Shown: in pieces, positions 1 through 6,485 of the stretch
Layout: each line of letters begins with the position of its first letter
Numbering within the stretch: the stretch's first letter is position 1
Origin: Candidatus Omnitrophota bacterium
Lineage (GTDB): Bacteria > Omnitrophota > Gorgyraeia > Duberdicusellales > 4484-171
Assembly (NCBI GenBank): GCA_003644405.1
Contig: QNCE01000074.1
Coordinates: 1-6,485, forward strand
Length of the DNA stretch: 6,485 nucleotides
Reading direction: 5' to 3'
Notes under the pieces: generated by a model
Database searches by the model: none
The model's input: the letters and a program-made list of their open reading frames with translations, nothing else
What the model was told of the DNA's origin: nothing
Translations under genes and position numbers: made by a program

Positions 1-3000
1 GTAAATCCTGCTGCTCCGCCGTCTCTTACACAAGCTTCCTTTTCTGATATTTTTCTCAATATATTAGCAATCTCCTTTGCTGCTGCTTCCTTAACATCTT
101 TAACAAAACGTCTATCATGAATATTTAACCCTTCTCCATTCATTATCTTGTTAAGAAAAAGTAACACTTCTTTCTTTCTAAATAATCTTCCTGTATCACT
201 CATCGCCTCATTTAATTTTAATACATCAAGGGCAACTTGAAGCTTAGAATTACTCTCTCTTTCTCCTCCATCACAGGTATCTCTAACTATTTCCTTAATT
301 AAAATGGTAAACAGTTTATCAGAATATTCTTTTTTCTCTTTTATCACTGAAACGGCTGCCTTCCCTCCATCATTTGGCTCTTCAAATTTCTTCAAACCAG
401 TATCAGATTTAGTCTCATCGGTATTAGAAATATACTCTGTTGGTCCAAGAAGAGAATTTCCCTCTTTAAGTAACTCGCGAGAACGTAGAGATACCTTTAT
501 CTCTGCTATTTCATTTTCTGTCAATAAAATACCTAAACTCTCTATTAAATCCTTTATCTGTTTTATCTTCTCTTCTAAGGGTGAAGAACCGACTTCTTTT
601 CTATGAATTCCGCTCATTTTATTAATAGCCTTGTTCTCACTCCATAAAACCAAACCCGGCTTGCCAAACGTTCCTTTTATCCGTGAACTTAATCTTGCCC
701 TAAGCTTCTTTGATTCTTCTAATTCCTTTAATAACTTATTTAATTCTTTATCTAAACATCTTACTGTATTAATGATGTCAGTTTTCGCCGGCAACTCCTT
801 TCCTTTAGTAAATAATCTAAGCATCTCCAAAAGTATAGGAATACGTTTGCCTTCATACTGCATACTGCTTAATACTGTCCATCCCGAATTATCAAAATTG
901 GTATCCTCGCCTTTACTTGAAGAAAAAGATATTAAAGAAAGTGATTTCTCCTCAATTGAACCAGAAGGTAAAGCAGGTAAATTTGTATTAGCTTCTAATC
1001 TTATATCTTTTAAATACTTATCTAACACTTCAGCATCAATTCTTGCTCTTTGGTGCACATCTTTTATCTTTTTAATTTCTTCTCTTATTACCTCTCCAGG
1101 ATATCCTCTATTTATTAGATATCTAATATATTCAGCTTGGATAAAAGAAACAGCCCCAGTAGGATATTTATTGCCTCTCCCCAATTTACTAAACTCTATT
1201 TCTGCCTTTTTTGCCTCATTAATTACCTCCTCCATACAGCTAACTTCCATCCACTTACCTGCGTTAACAACCCCATCTAATAATATCTCAAGATTCATAC
1301 ATCTACCTAAAATATTATTTTCACTAAGAATCGCTCCCAATATTTTTCTAAATAATCCATCTGCCTCTTCTTTCTTCCCAGCGGCGGCAAGAAGATTAGC
1401 CTGCTTGCATAAATAAGGAATCCCTTTCTTCTCTTCAGATTCAGTAGATGGCCCCTCAACTTTCTTCTTTTTCTCTTTGCTTTTAGACAACGCGCGATAA
1501 ACCTCAAGTCTATCAAAAACTTGTATAAGCCGACTTATACCAAATTCTTTTCCTAAAGAGAAAGCAAAAGGGAGAATTATATGCAAAAGTTCTTCGGTTG
1601 TAGATTTACTATACATCTCTAAAACTAAATTCAATAAATATTGTTTCTCTACTTGTGTATTGACTTCTTTAGAAACTCTCAATAATCTATCTAAAGTAGG
1701 TAGACTACTCCGATCTCCATAGGACATCAAACGAAGAGCTTTAAAAATTAATCTTCTTGCCTGCATAGTAAATCCCTGCTCAGATAGAGTCTCAGCGATA
1801 GAGATGCAAGCTTCTATCTTTTTATTAGGCTCACACTTACACATAAAAGAAGGGTCAGACTCAATGCCATGCCTCATAAAAATCCAATCAAGATCATTAA
1901 TGCTTTCTTTTATAATCTTAGCTACAAAAATAATTCGCTTAAATACTTCTTCATCAATTTCAGGCTCAGGTAAATCTTTATCTTCTAAAACAACCAAACT
2001 CTTTTCTTTTAATCCATTAGCTACTTTTTTGACCTCTTGCAAAGCTATACTACTAATATCCCTGATATAACTCTTAGAATCTTTCCTCAGTCTCTCTAAT
2101 TCTGCAATGATTTTTTTCCTAAAATCTTCTTTATTAACTTCAGAGACAACTCTAATACTTAAAGAAAGCCCTAAACTTCTGATATCCCAGCTGGGAGATT
2201 TAAGCATTTCTGAAATTGAATCTATGGCTTGAACTAAATAGCCCTCCTCTAATAATCTCAATACCACGGAGTGAAAACAGAGATAAGGCATAATATTACC
2301 TGTTTCCATTAATGAAATGGGAGTAAATTCTGGAAAAGAACCGTATCTCTTTATTTCTTTTTTAGTTATTTGGTATATTGTTGGAAGCTCTTTCTTTTTT
2401 GCCCGAGAAATTGCTTTAATTACTTCATCTAATCTTGCAGTAAGTTTCTCTCCCCACTCATTTAACTTAGAATAATCTATAGTCTCTCCTCCTCCATCCC
2501 GAGAAACTTCTTTGATGGATTTCTCTGTTGATGTGATTCTATCACTATAAGGAGAATTAGTATCAGAAATATACTCTGTTGGTCCAAGAAGAGAATTTCC
2601 CTCTTTAAGTAACTCGCGAGAACGTAGAGATACCTTTATCTCTGCTATTTCATTTTCTGTCAATAAAATACCTAAAGCTCTTATTGAATCTTCTACTTGT
2701 CTTATTTTATCTTTTAAAGACAAGCTCTCTTCTTCTCTCTTAGTGCCTTCTGCTTCAATAATATCCCCTGCCTTCTCTCTCACAATTAAACCTCTCTCAG
2801 CAGAAATCTTCTTCCCCTTAATTATATCCCCTATCCATCTCCTAACTCTCTTGAATTTCTTTGAATCTTCTAACTCCTTTAGCTCTCTATCCAAAAATAT
2901 TACTGCGCCGATGATATCTGTTTTCGATAATTTTTCCCCAAGTAACCTAAACATTTCTAAAAGTACAGGAATACGTTCACCTCTGTGAAGCATACTGCTT

Positions 3001-6000
3001 AACACTGACCATCCAGAGTAAAAATCATAACCTCCTCCTTTACCCGAAGGAAAAGTTATCGATGAAGATATTGACGAAGCTTCTAAAATATTACCAGTTG
3101 ATAAAGAAGGTAAACCTTTTGTTTCTCCCTTAGTGCTCACTCTTACCATATTTCTAAGATAACCCGTTAATATCTCAGCATAAAGATGTGCCCTCACATG
3201 TATATCTTCAATCCTTCTAACTTCCTCTATTACCTTTCTTATAGGTTCTCCTCTATTCCACAGATATCTAACATATTCAGCATGAACCAAAGAAAACCCT
3301 CTAGTATTATCACCATCGCAGACAATCCTTTTAATCTCGCCCTCCACCTTCAACGCCTCCCTGATTATATCTTCAATACAACCAACCTCCATCCATTTAC
3401 CTGCTCTTGCAGCTTCCCTTAATAATATATTCAAATCTGTGCTTTTAAGAAAAATTTCTTCCTTATCAAGACCAATAATTGTCTCTAACATTTCCTTAAA
3501 TAGTTTCTCTGCTTTCTCTGTATTGCCAGTAGCAGCAAGAGAAACAGCCTTTGCAGATAAATTAGAAATATCTCCCTTTTCCTCGGCTACTTTTTCTATT
3601 TTTTCCTCTCTCTTTGTTTCTTCCTTTTTGTTTTCCTTTTTACTCTGATAGAGTTCCCTCAGGGTATGATATACTTCGGCATTGCCAAACATCTCCGCAA
3701 TCTGACTCATATCATACTCTCCTCCCAACGAAACAGCGAAAGGTACAACTATAGGTAAAAGGTCATTTTTACGCCACATATCCTTCCTATACATTTCTAA
3801 AACTAAATTCAACATGTATTGTTTTTCTGTTGGTGTATTAATCCTCTTGGCAAGTTCAAATAATCTATTTAAGGTAGATACGTAATGCTGACCATAAGAC
3901 ATAAGACGCAAAGCGTTAAAAAGCAGTCTTCTTGCCTGTATATTAAACCCCTGTTCGGCTAAAGCCTCAGCAATAGATAAACAAGCTATTATCTTTTCAT
4001 CAGGCTCAAATTCCGAAAGAGTATCATCGGTATACCTACGCAAAATATATTCAATATCATCTACACTTTCTCTTATAATCTTAGAAAGGAAAATGGCCTG
4101 CTGGCATTTTCTCTTATCGATTTCGAACTCAGGGAAATCTTTATCTTTTAAGGCTACTAAAGCATCTTTTTTCTCTTTCTTTCTTTTGATTACTTCCTTA
4201 ACCTCCTTCAAGGCTATTTCGCCGATATCTCTAATATATCCTTTAGGATTTCTTTTTAGCTCCTTTAATCTATCTATAAAATCACTAAGACCTTTTTGAT
4301 CAAGTTTAACTACAATCTCTTTAATCAAAGAAAAACCAAAATTTCTGATATCCCAATTGGGAGATTTAAGTATCTCTATAGCTAACTTTTCTGCTTCTTC
4401 CAGATAATCATCTTCACCCAATAATTTTAATACAATATCCTTAAAATATATATATGGTATATTACCACCTTCAATCCATTGAATATCTGGACTAAAATTC
4501 GAGAAACGATTATACCTATTCAATTCTTCCTTAGCTATGTCCAATATTACTGAAAACTCTTCCTTCTTTACTGAATGAAGTGCTTTCTCCCATGCTTTTT
4601 GGTTCTCTCCGATATCTGGCCCATAAGGTCCCCTGCGTCCCACCATTAGATCCCTCCATTTATTTTCAATTTCTCTTCTCTTTTCTGAATTCTCGTCGCT
4701 CTTTTCTTCTCTCAAAACAAAGGTAGAGACAGCAGATTCTCTTTGCTTAAAGGGTTGTGGCTTTGCCATAATCAGACAACATGGTTTATAAGCAGGCTTG
4801 GGAAATTCTTTACCTGACAATACTCTTGTATGCAGAGAATAAACTAAATCATCTGCTTCTAATATTTTTATAACGCCATCTTTATAGTAAGGGCAGTCTC
4901 CTATAAATAGCCTGATTAAAATTATTCCTGTTTCTTTCACCAATTGTTTAGCAGGGATAAGGAGTGAATAAAGATCTGCCGGGTGAGGTGACATTATTGT
5001 AACAATATCATAATAAGAAGGGTGTCTTTTTGCCTCATCTGCAGCAGAAATTAATTCTATATTCCGCCCTGCTTTTTGGCCTTTTTCTACATCTTCTCTC
5101 CCTATATCTATACCTTTCTTCTCAATAATTTTGAATCCATTCTGCTCTAATAATGGTGCAAAGGCCTCTTGAAAGTCTCCTTGCGCACAACCTAAATCTA
5201 TAATCCTGATTTCCTGGGAGGATAATTCTTGTTTTAGAATATTGAAAGAATTCTCTGAGGAATCTACAGTACAGGTCTTATCTTCTGAGAGTATCATTTT
5301 TATCCGCCCCATTAAAAAGGGAAATAATTCTTGCGGGCATTGAGGATGATTGAGAATACCATCTTGTATAGAACGTGGATAATCCAAAAACCTCTCAAGG
5401 AAACTACTGATATCCAATATTCCCTTGCTTCTTTCCCGATGTAATTTTGTAATGATATCTTTTACATTAGAAGAAGTATCCATTGCACCGCCATCGTTTT
5501 TATCTACTCCTCCACCATCAAAATTCTTGTCAGTTTTTAAACTAAAGTTAAGCAGAGTTTCCTTCAATCTATTTAAAACAAATTTAACTCCTTTCTCCTC
5601 TCTCTTTAGGTTAAAATCCTTCCTCCAGATAAATTTGGTAAGGTCATATCTTCCGCCATATCCCTCAACTTCCATCTTCCTGTCAAGTTTAATTAACTCA
5701 TAACCAAGTTCTACAGGTAAATCTGTATAAAATCTTGCTGCTGTCCTGCTGCTTATGCCTAAATTACCCCAGTAGTTCATAATCCAGAAGGAAGGAGGAA
5801 TCTCTGCTTTCTCAATTCCCAATTTATGTGCATTCGCTTCTAATACCTTTAAGGCAATATACCCTCCATATTTGCTATATTTCCTTAAACTCTTGGGATG
5901 TCTATTCCAGGCAGAATATACCGGTTGAATATTATTAATTAAAGCAATCCTATTAATTATTCTGCCGGTAACATAAAACAGCTCATTTCCTTTAAATCCA

Positions 6001-6485
6001 CCATATTGATCAATAGATACGAAATTCTTTTCTAAATAACTCTTTAATTTATCTTCAAGCTGAGGATTGATAAGTTCAACTACTATACCGAAATTATCAG
6101 TAAATTCATCAATCCTACTTCTGTAAAACTTTACTCTTATTCCTGAAATATCCAGACCTAAACCACCCTCATTCTTTCCCCTTTCAATATCTCTGGCAAG
6201 TTCTTCAAAAACTTCTAAAATTTTCACTTCCCTCATAGACTTCACATACTTAACATGGCTAACTATAGCTGGCTCTAATGGGGAAATCTTTTTCTTTGGC
6301 GCAACCTTTCTTAGTAAACTTAATAATTCTTTATCCTTCAAGAAGGTAACATTAAACTTTCCTTCCCTCTCTAATTTTTCTATAAATCTCCTCATGTTGG
6401 AAGAGAACTGTTTCTTTATTTTTTCTAAATCTACTCCTTTTTTAAACACCAAATAGATAATATATGCTTTAGGTAGTTCTGCTAA
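1..6485 (-). CDS. Internal part of a giant multi-domain protein (partial at both ends)
   Basis: Minus-strand codons at 6485..3 run for 2,161 codons without a stop; the frame is open at both edges, so the true protein is longer and its start cannot be chosen. No other frame stays open for more than a few hundred bases, and two diverged copies of one long segment align in this frame, so the coding call is firm. The product is Lys/Glu/Ile/Leu-rich and mainly helical by appearance, with no 20-residue hydrophobic stretch or signal peptide in view, so a soluble or peripheral location is the simplest reading. Order of parts: unrecognised and weakly GNAT-like region, DGG linker, class I methyltransferase-like domain, charged connector, two tandem units of about 670-680 residues, tail with DGG motifs. 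Giant ORFs of this style are known in Candidatus Omnitrophota; that link is inference. Cellular role unknown. Certainty is high for the frame, low for function. Confidence 0.95.
3..425 (-). other. C-terminal tail of the visible fragment: DGG linkers and an unrecognised helical segment
   Basis: The last 141 visible residues. After unit 2 comes NTDETKSDTGLKKFEEPNDGG (NDGG at 374-363), a helical stretch around KLFTILIKEIVRD, CDGGE at 275-261, then a helical segment including LQVALDVLKLNEAM, RFVKDVKEAAAKEIANIL and a closing VRDGGAAGF at the window edge. Three DGG motifs in about 120 residues make it look like a chain of short helical pieces joined by flexible linkers, or the entry to a further domain beyond position 3. 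No family recognised. Confidence 0.5.
426..537 (-). repeat. 112-bp perfect direct repeat, copy in unit 2
   Basis: Partner of 2565-2676, same orientation, spacing 2,139 bases (713 codons). It ends unit 2 just before the polar tail. The palindrome ctcgcgag lies at 474-481. With two copies this far apart, homologous recombination between them would delete or add exactly one 713-codon unit in frame. Confidence 0.97.
1330..1815 (-). other. TPR-like hairpins in unit 2, separated by helices and a Lys/Glu spacer
   Basis: Counterpart of 3487-3990: SIAETLSEQGFTMQARRLIF near 1815-1750 and KQANLLAAAGKKEEADGLF near 1412-1355. The Gly at the helix turn and the Ala positions are kept in both units. The intervening LLHIILPFAFSLG is again mildly hydrophobic but not a clear membrane helix. 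Confidence 0.5.
1410..1486 (-). other. Lys/Glu/Ser-rich spacer in unit 2
   Basis: SKSKEKKKVEGPSTESEEKK: low-complexity charged segment at the same place as the unit 1 spacer but without residue-by-residue match. Probably disordered. Confidence 0.55.
2035..2210 (-). other. HEAT/ARM-like helical hairpins in unit 2
   Basis: Counterpart of the hairpins at 4190-4365: SPSWDIRSLGLSLSIRVV followed by SKSYIRDISSIALQEVKK. The WDIR and YIRDI cores are kept while the rest has changed, which argues that these positions are structurally important. Confidence 0.45.
2430..2564 (-). other. Linker between the two large repeat units, with DGGG motif
   Basis: About 45 residues: DTNSPYSDRITSTEKSIKEV, then RDGGGET (RDGGG at 2501-2487), then a short helix-like lead (YSKLNEWGEKLTARL) into unit 2. 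Ser/Thr/Asp-rich and probably flexible. The DGGG motif matches the style of the linker before the methyltransferase-like domain. Confidence 0.6.
2565..2676 (-). repeat. 112-bp perfect direct repeat, copy in unit 1
   Basis: Bases 2565-2676 equal bases 426-537 with no difference; the next base differs on both sides (2564 c against 425 t; 2677 g against 538 c). It encodes the C-terminal 37 residues of the unit, from LGILLTENEIAEIKVS to LLGPTEYIS. Silent positions match as well, unlike the surrounding repeat. It contains the 8-base palindrome ctcgcgag at 2613-2620, a GC-rich spot in AT-rich DNA. Confidence 0.97.
3487..3990 (-). other. TPR-like hairpins in unit 1, separated by helices and a Lys/Glu spacer
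   Basis: Two helix-turn-helix segments have the small-residue pattern of TPR-type repeats (A..L...G....A...F..AL): SIAEALAEQGFNIQARRLLF (about 3990-3910) and AKAVSLAATGNTEKAEKLF (about 3562-3505). Between them lie further helices including EKQYMLNLVLEMY and a moderately hydrophobic LLPIVVPFAVSLGG, too short and mixed for a membrane segment. TPR solenoids usually mediate protein-protein contacts. Confidence 0.5.
3567..3656 (-). other. Lys/Glu-rich spacer in unit 1
   Basis: About 30 residues almost entirely Lys and Glu (SKKENKEETKREEKIEKVAE), between two helical blocks. Likely a single exposed charged helix or flexible tether. Unit 2 carries a differing, shorter version at 1410-1486, so composition rather than sequence seems to be kept. 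Confidence 0.6.
4190..4365 (-). other. HEAT/ARM-like helical hairpins in unit 1
   Basis: Two segments resemble HEAT-type repeats, in which a helix pair is marked by D..(V/I)R..A...L: SPNWDIRNFGFSLIKEIV (near 4365-4312) and, about 36 residues later, NPKGYIRDIGEIALKEV (near 4255-4200). The WDIR and YIRDI cores hold the conserved Asp/Arg position. HEAT arrays form curved solenoids that bind proteins or nucleic acid. Only about two hairpins are clear, so this is a suggestion from pattern, not a family assignment. Confidence 0.45.
4596..4757 (-). other. Charged connector between methyltransferase-like domain and repeat unit 1
   Basis: About 54 residues. It starts with QPFKQRESAVSTFV, becomes highly charged (REEKSDENSEKRREIENKW), then has a Gly/Arg/Pro turn (VGRRGPYGPDIGEN) just before the first large repeat. 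Hydrophilic and probably flexible or a single exposed helix. No homologue recognised. It lacks the DGG motif seen at most of the other module joints. Confidence 0.5.
4758..5441 (-). other. Class I SAM-dependent methyltransferase-like domain
   Basis: About 228 residues (349-576 of the fragment). Motif I is IIDLGCAQGDF with the glycine-rich loop DLGCAQG at 5198-5178, preceded by a beta strand (EIRIID), as in Rossmann-fold methyltransferases that bind S-adenosylmethionine. Some 20 residues on, KGIDIG (about 5117-5100) fits strand 2 with the acidic residue that usually holds the SAM ribose. YYDIVTIMSPHP (about 5015-4980) fits strand 4, and GIILIRLF fits strand 5. A helical pre-domain containing FLDYPRSIQDGILNHP precedes motif I, an arrangement reminiscent of CheR-type enzymes, but the resemblance is loose. 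There is no (D/N)PP(Y/F), so it is not an N6-adenine/N4-cytosine DNA methylase of the common kind. Substrate unknown. Activity is plausible since motif I looks intact. It is embedded within the giant protein, not a separate gene. Confidence 0.7.
5466..5522 (-). other. Inter-domain linker with two DGG motifs
   Basis: Residues 322-340 read FDGGGVDKNDGGAMDTSSN: small, polar and acidic residues with two Asp-Gly-Gly motifs and no predicted helix. It separates the unassigned N-terminal region from the methyltransferase-like domain, as expected for a flexible tether. DGG motifs recur at 2487-2501, 363-374, 264-275 and 15-23, always in polar surroundings at or near module edges. Confidence 0.65.
5523..6485 (-). 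other. N-terminal region of the visible protein, unassigned, weakly GNAT-like second part
   Basis: Residues 1-321 of the visible fragment. I do not recognise the first half (about 6485-6180): it is Lys/Glu-rich and probably helical. From about 6180 the text becomes mixed alpha/beta with many Gly, Tyr and Asn residues, for example a short strand-like VKFYRSR followed by FGIVVELINPQL. Between 5918 and 5682 a run GGYIALKVLEANAHKLGIEKA is followed about 25 residues later by AARFYTDLPVELGYELI. This order resembles the pattern in GNAT acetyltransferases of an acetyl-CoA-binding helix (...LL..A...GI.K...) followed by a FY..LGFE-like end. The usual Q/RxxGxG/A pyrophosphate-binding loop is not clear, because KYGGYIA stands in its place. 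If it is a GNAT fold it may be degenerate. It could equally be an unrelated domain. It lies directly before the DGG linker and the methyltransferase-like domain. Confidence 0.3.

Larger units (their letters stand above)
426..2429 (-). repeat. Large tandem repeat unit 2 (about 668 residues, helical)
   Basis: Second copy of the long duplication, following unit 1 after a linker. The DNA offset to unit 1 changes along the length: 2,166 bases at the WDIR landmark (2181 against 4347), 2,145 at AEY(V/I)RYL (1117 against 3262), 2,130 at the VLSSM landmark (861 against 2991) and 2,139 at the C-terminal end. All are multiples of three, so small in-frame indels accumulated under selection for the frame. 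Unit 2 has a longer segment before the TPR-like hairpin (FMRHGIESDPSFMCKCEP) than unit 1 and a shorter Lys/Glu spacer. The final 37 codons are identical in DNA to unit 1. Function is presumably the same as unit 1, a helical scaffold; no enzyme motif seen. Confidence 0.85.
2565..4595 (-). repeat. Large tandem repeat unit 1 (about 677 residues, helical)
   Basis: First copy of a long protein-level duplication; the partner is at 2429-426. By eye about half of the residues match, in the same order throughout. Shared landmarks: SPNWDIRNFGFSL against SPSWDIRSLGLSL in unit 2; YIRDIGEIAL against YIRDISSIAL; QARRLLFNALRLMSYG against QARRLIFKALRLMSYG; EKQYMLNLVLEMY against EKQYLLNLVLEMY; AGKWMEVGCIED against AGKWMEVSCMEE; HAEYVRYLWNRG against QAEYIRYLINRG; GWSVLSSM against GWTVLSSM. 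The start is set by where alignment fades (KALHSVKKEEF against KAISRAKKKEL), the end by the last shared residues GPTEYIS. The contents look like a chain of amphipathic helices of HEAT and TPR type, suggesting a scaffold for protein contacts. No catalytic motif recognised. Confidence 0.85.

Noticed and set aside
1307..1516. Minus-strand ORF of 69 codons in another frame
   Set aside because: It overlaps the giant frame fully, its product is a basic low-complexity shadow of the Lys/Glu spacer region, and the giant frame is supported by the repeat alignment.
2430..2564. A gene boundary between the two large units
   Set aside because: No stop codon occurs in the linker and no start with a ribosome binding site is needed; the frame reads straight through.
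426..2676. CRISPR array or insertion-sequence ends suggested by the direct repeat
   Set aside because: There are only two copies, each coding, 2,139 bases apart and part of a longer protein-level duplication; no inverted termini, transposase or spacer pattern is present.
3670..3790. Membrane segment around LLPIVVPFAVSLGG (and its unit 2 counterpart LLHIILPFAFSLG)
   Set aside because: The hydrophobic stretch is under 15 residues, contains Pro and is bordered by charged residues in both copies; it fits a buried helix of a solenoid better.
4758..5441. DNA N6-adenine or N4-cytosine methylase of a restriction-modification system
   Set aside because: No (D/N)PP(Y/F) motif is seen after motif I, and there is no specificity or nuclease partner in the window.
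304..5703. Plus-strand open stretches with ATG (for example 304-606, 631-1416, 1804-2070, 5425-5703)
   Set aside because: They are antisense to the continuous minus-strand frame, give Ser/Phe/Leu-rich products typical of the reverse of Lys/Glu-rich coding DNA, match no family, and lack convincing ribosome binding sites.

Overview
The window shows one thing on a very large scale. Read on the minus strand in the frame whose codons fill positions 6485 down to 3, I find no stop codon across the full 6,485 bases. All 2,161 codons appear to belong to a single reading frame that is open at both edges, so neither its start nor its stop is visible. There is no intergenic DNA, RNA gene, promoter, terminator or mobile element here. 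The opposite-strand and other-frame open stretches are shadows of this frame.

The sequence is AT-rich and the coding strand is strongly purine-rich. The product is rich in Lys, Glu, Ile and Leu, looks soluble and mostly helical, and lacks an obvious membrane segment. A bacterial multi-domain giant protein with a methyltransferase-like module, helical repeats and Asp-Gly-Gly linkers resembles the giant ORFs known from Candidatus Omnitrophota (former OP3) and related uncultured bacteria. That assignment is inference; no marker gene is present.

Layout in protein order, numbering residues from the window's right edge: (1) residues 1-321 (6485-5523), an unrecognised mixed region whose second part has a weak acetyltransferase (GNAT)-like look; (2) a DGG-containing linker at 5522-5466; (3) residues 349-576 (5441-4758), a class I SAM-dependent methyltransferase-like domain; (4) a charged connector at 4757-4596; (5) two tandem helical units of about 670-680 residues, unit 1 at 4595-2565 and unit 2 at 2429-426, joined by a Ser/Asp/DGGG linker; (6) a 141-residue tail at 425-3 carrying three more DGG motifs, probably the entry to further modules.

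The two large units have diverged to roughly half amino acid identity (by eye), yet both end in a 112-bp stretch that is identical base for base (426-537 and 2565-2676, spaced 2,139 bp). This contrast points to local gene conversion, recent recombination or an assembly effect, and is the most notable sequence-level signal. Function remains unknown: the overall picture is a long helical scaffold carrying at least one enzyme-like domain.
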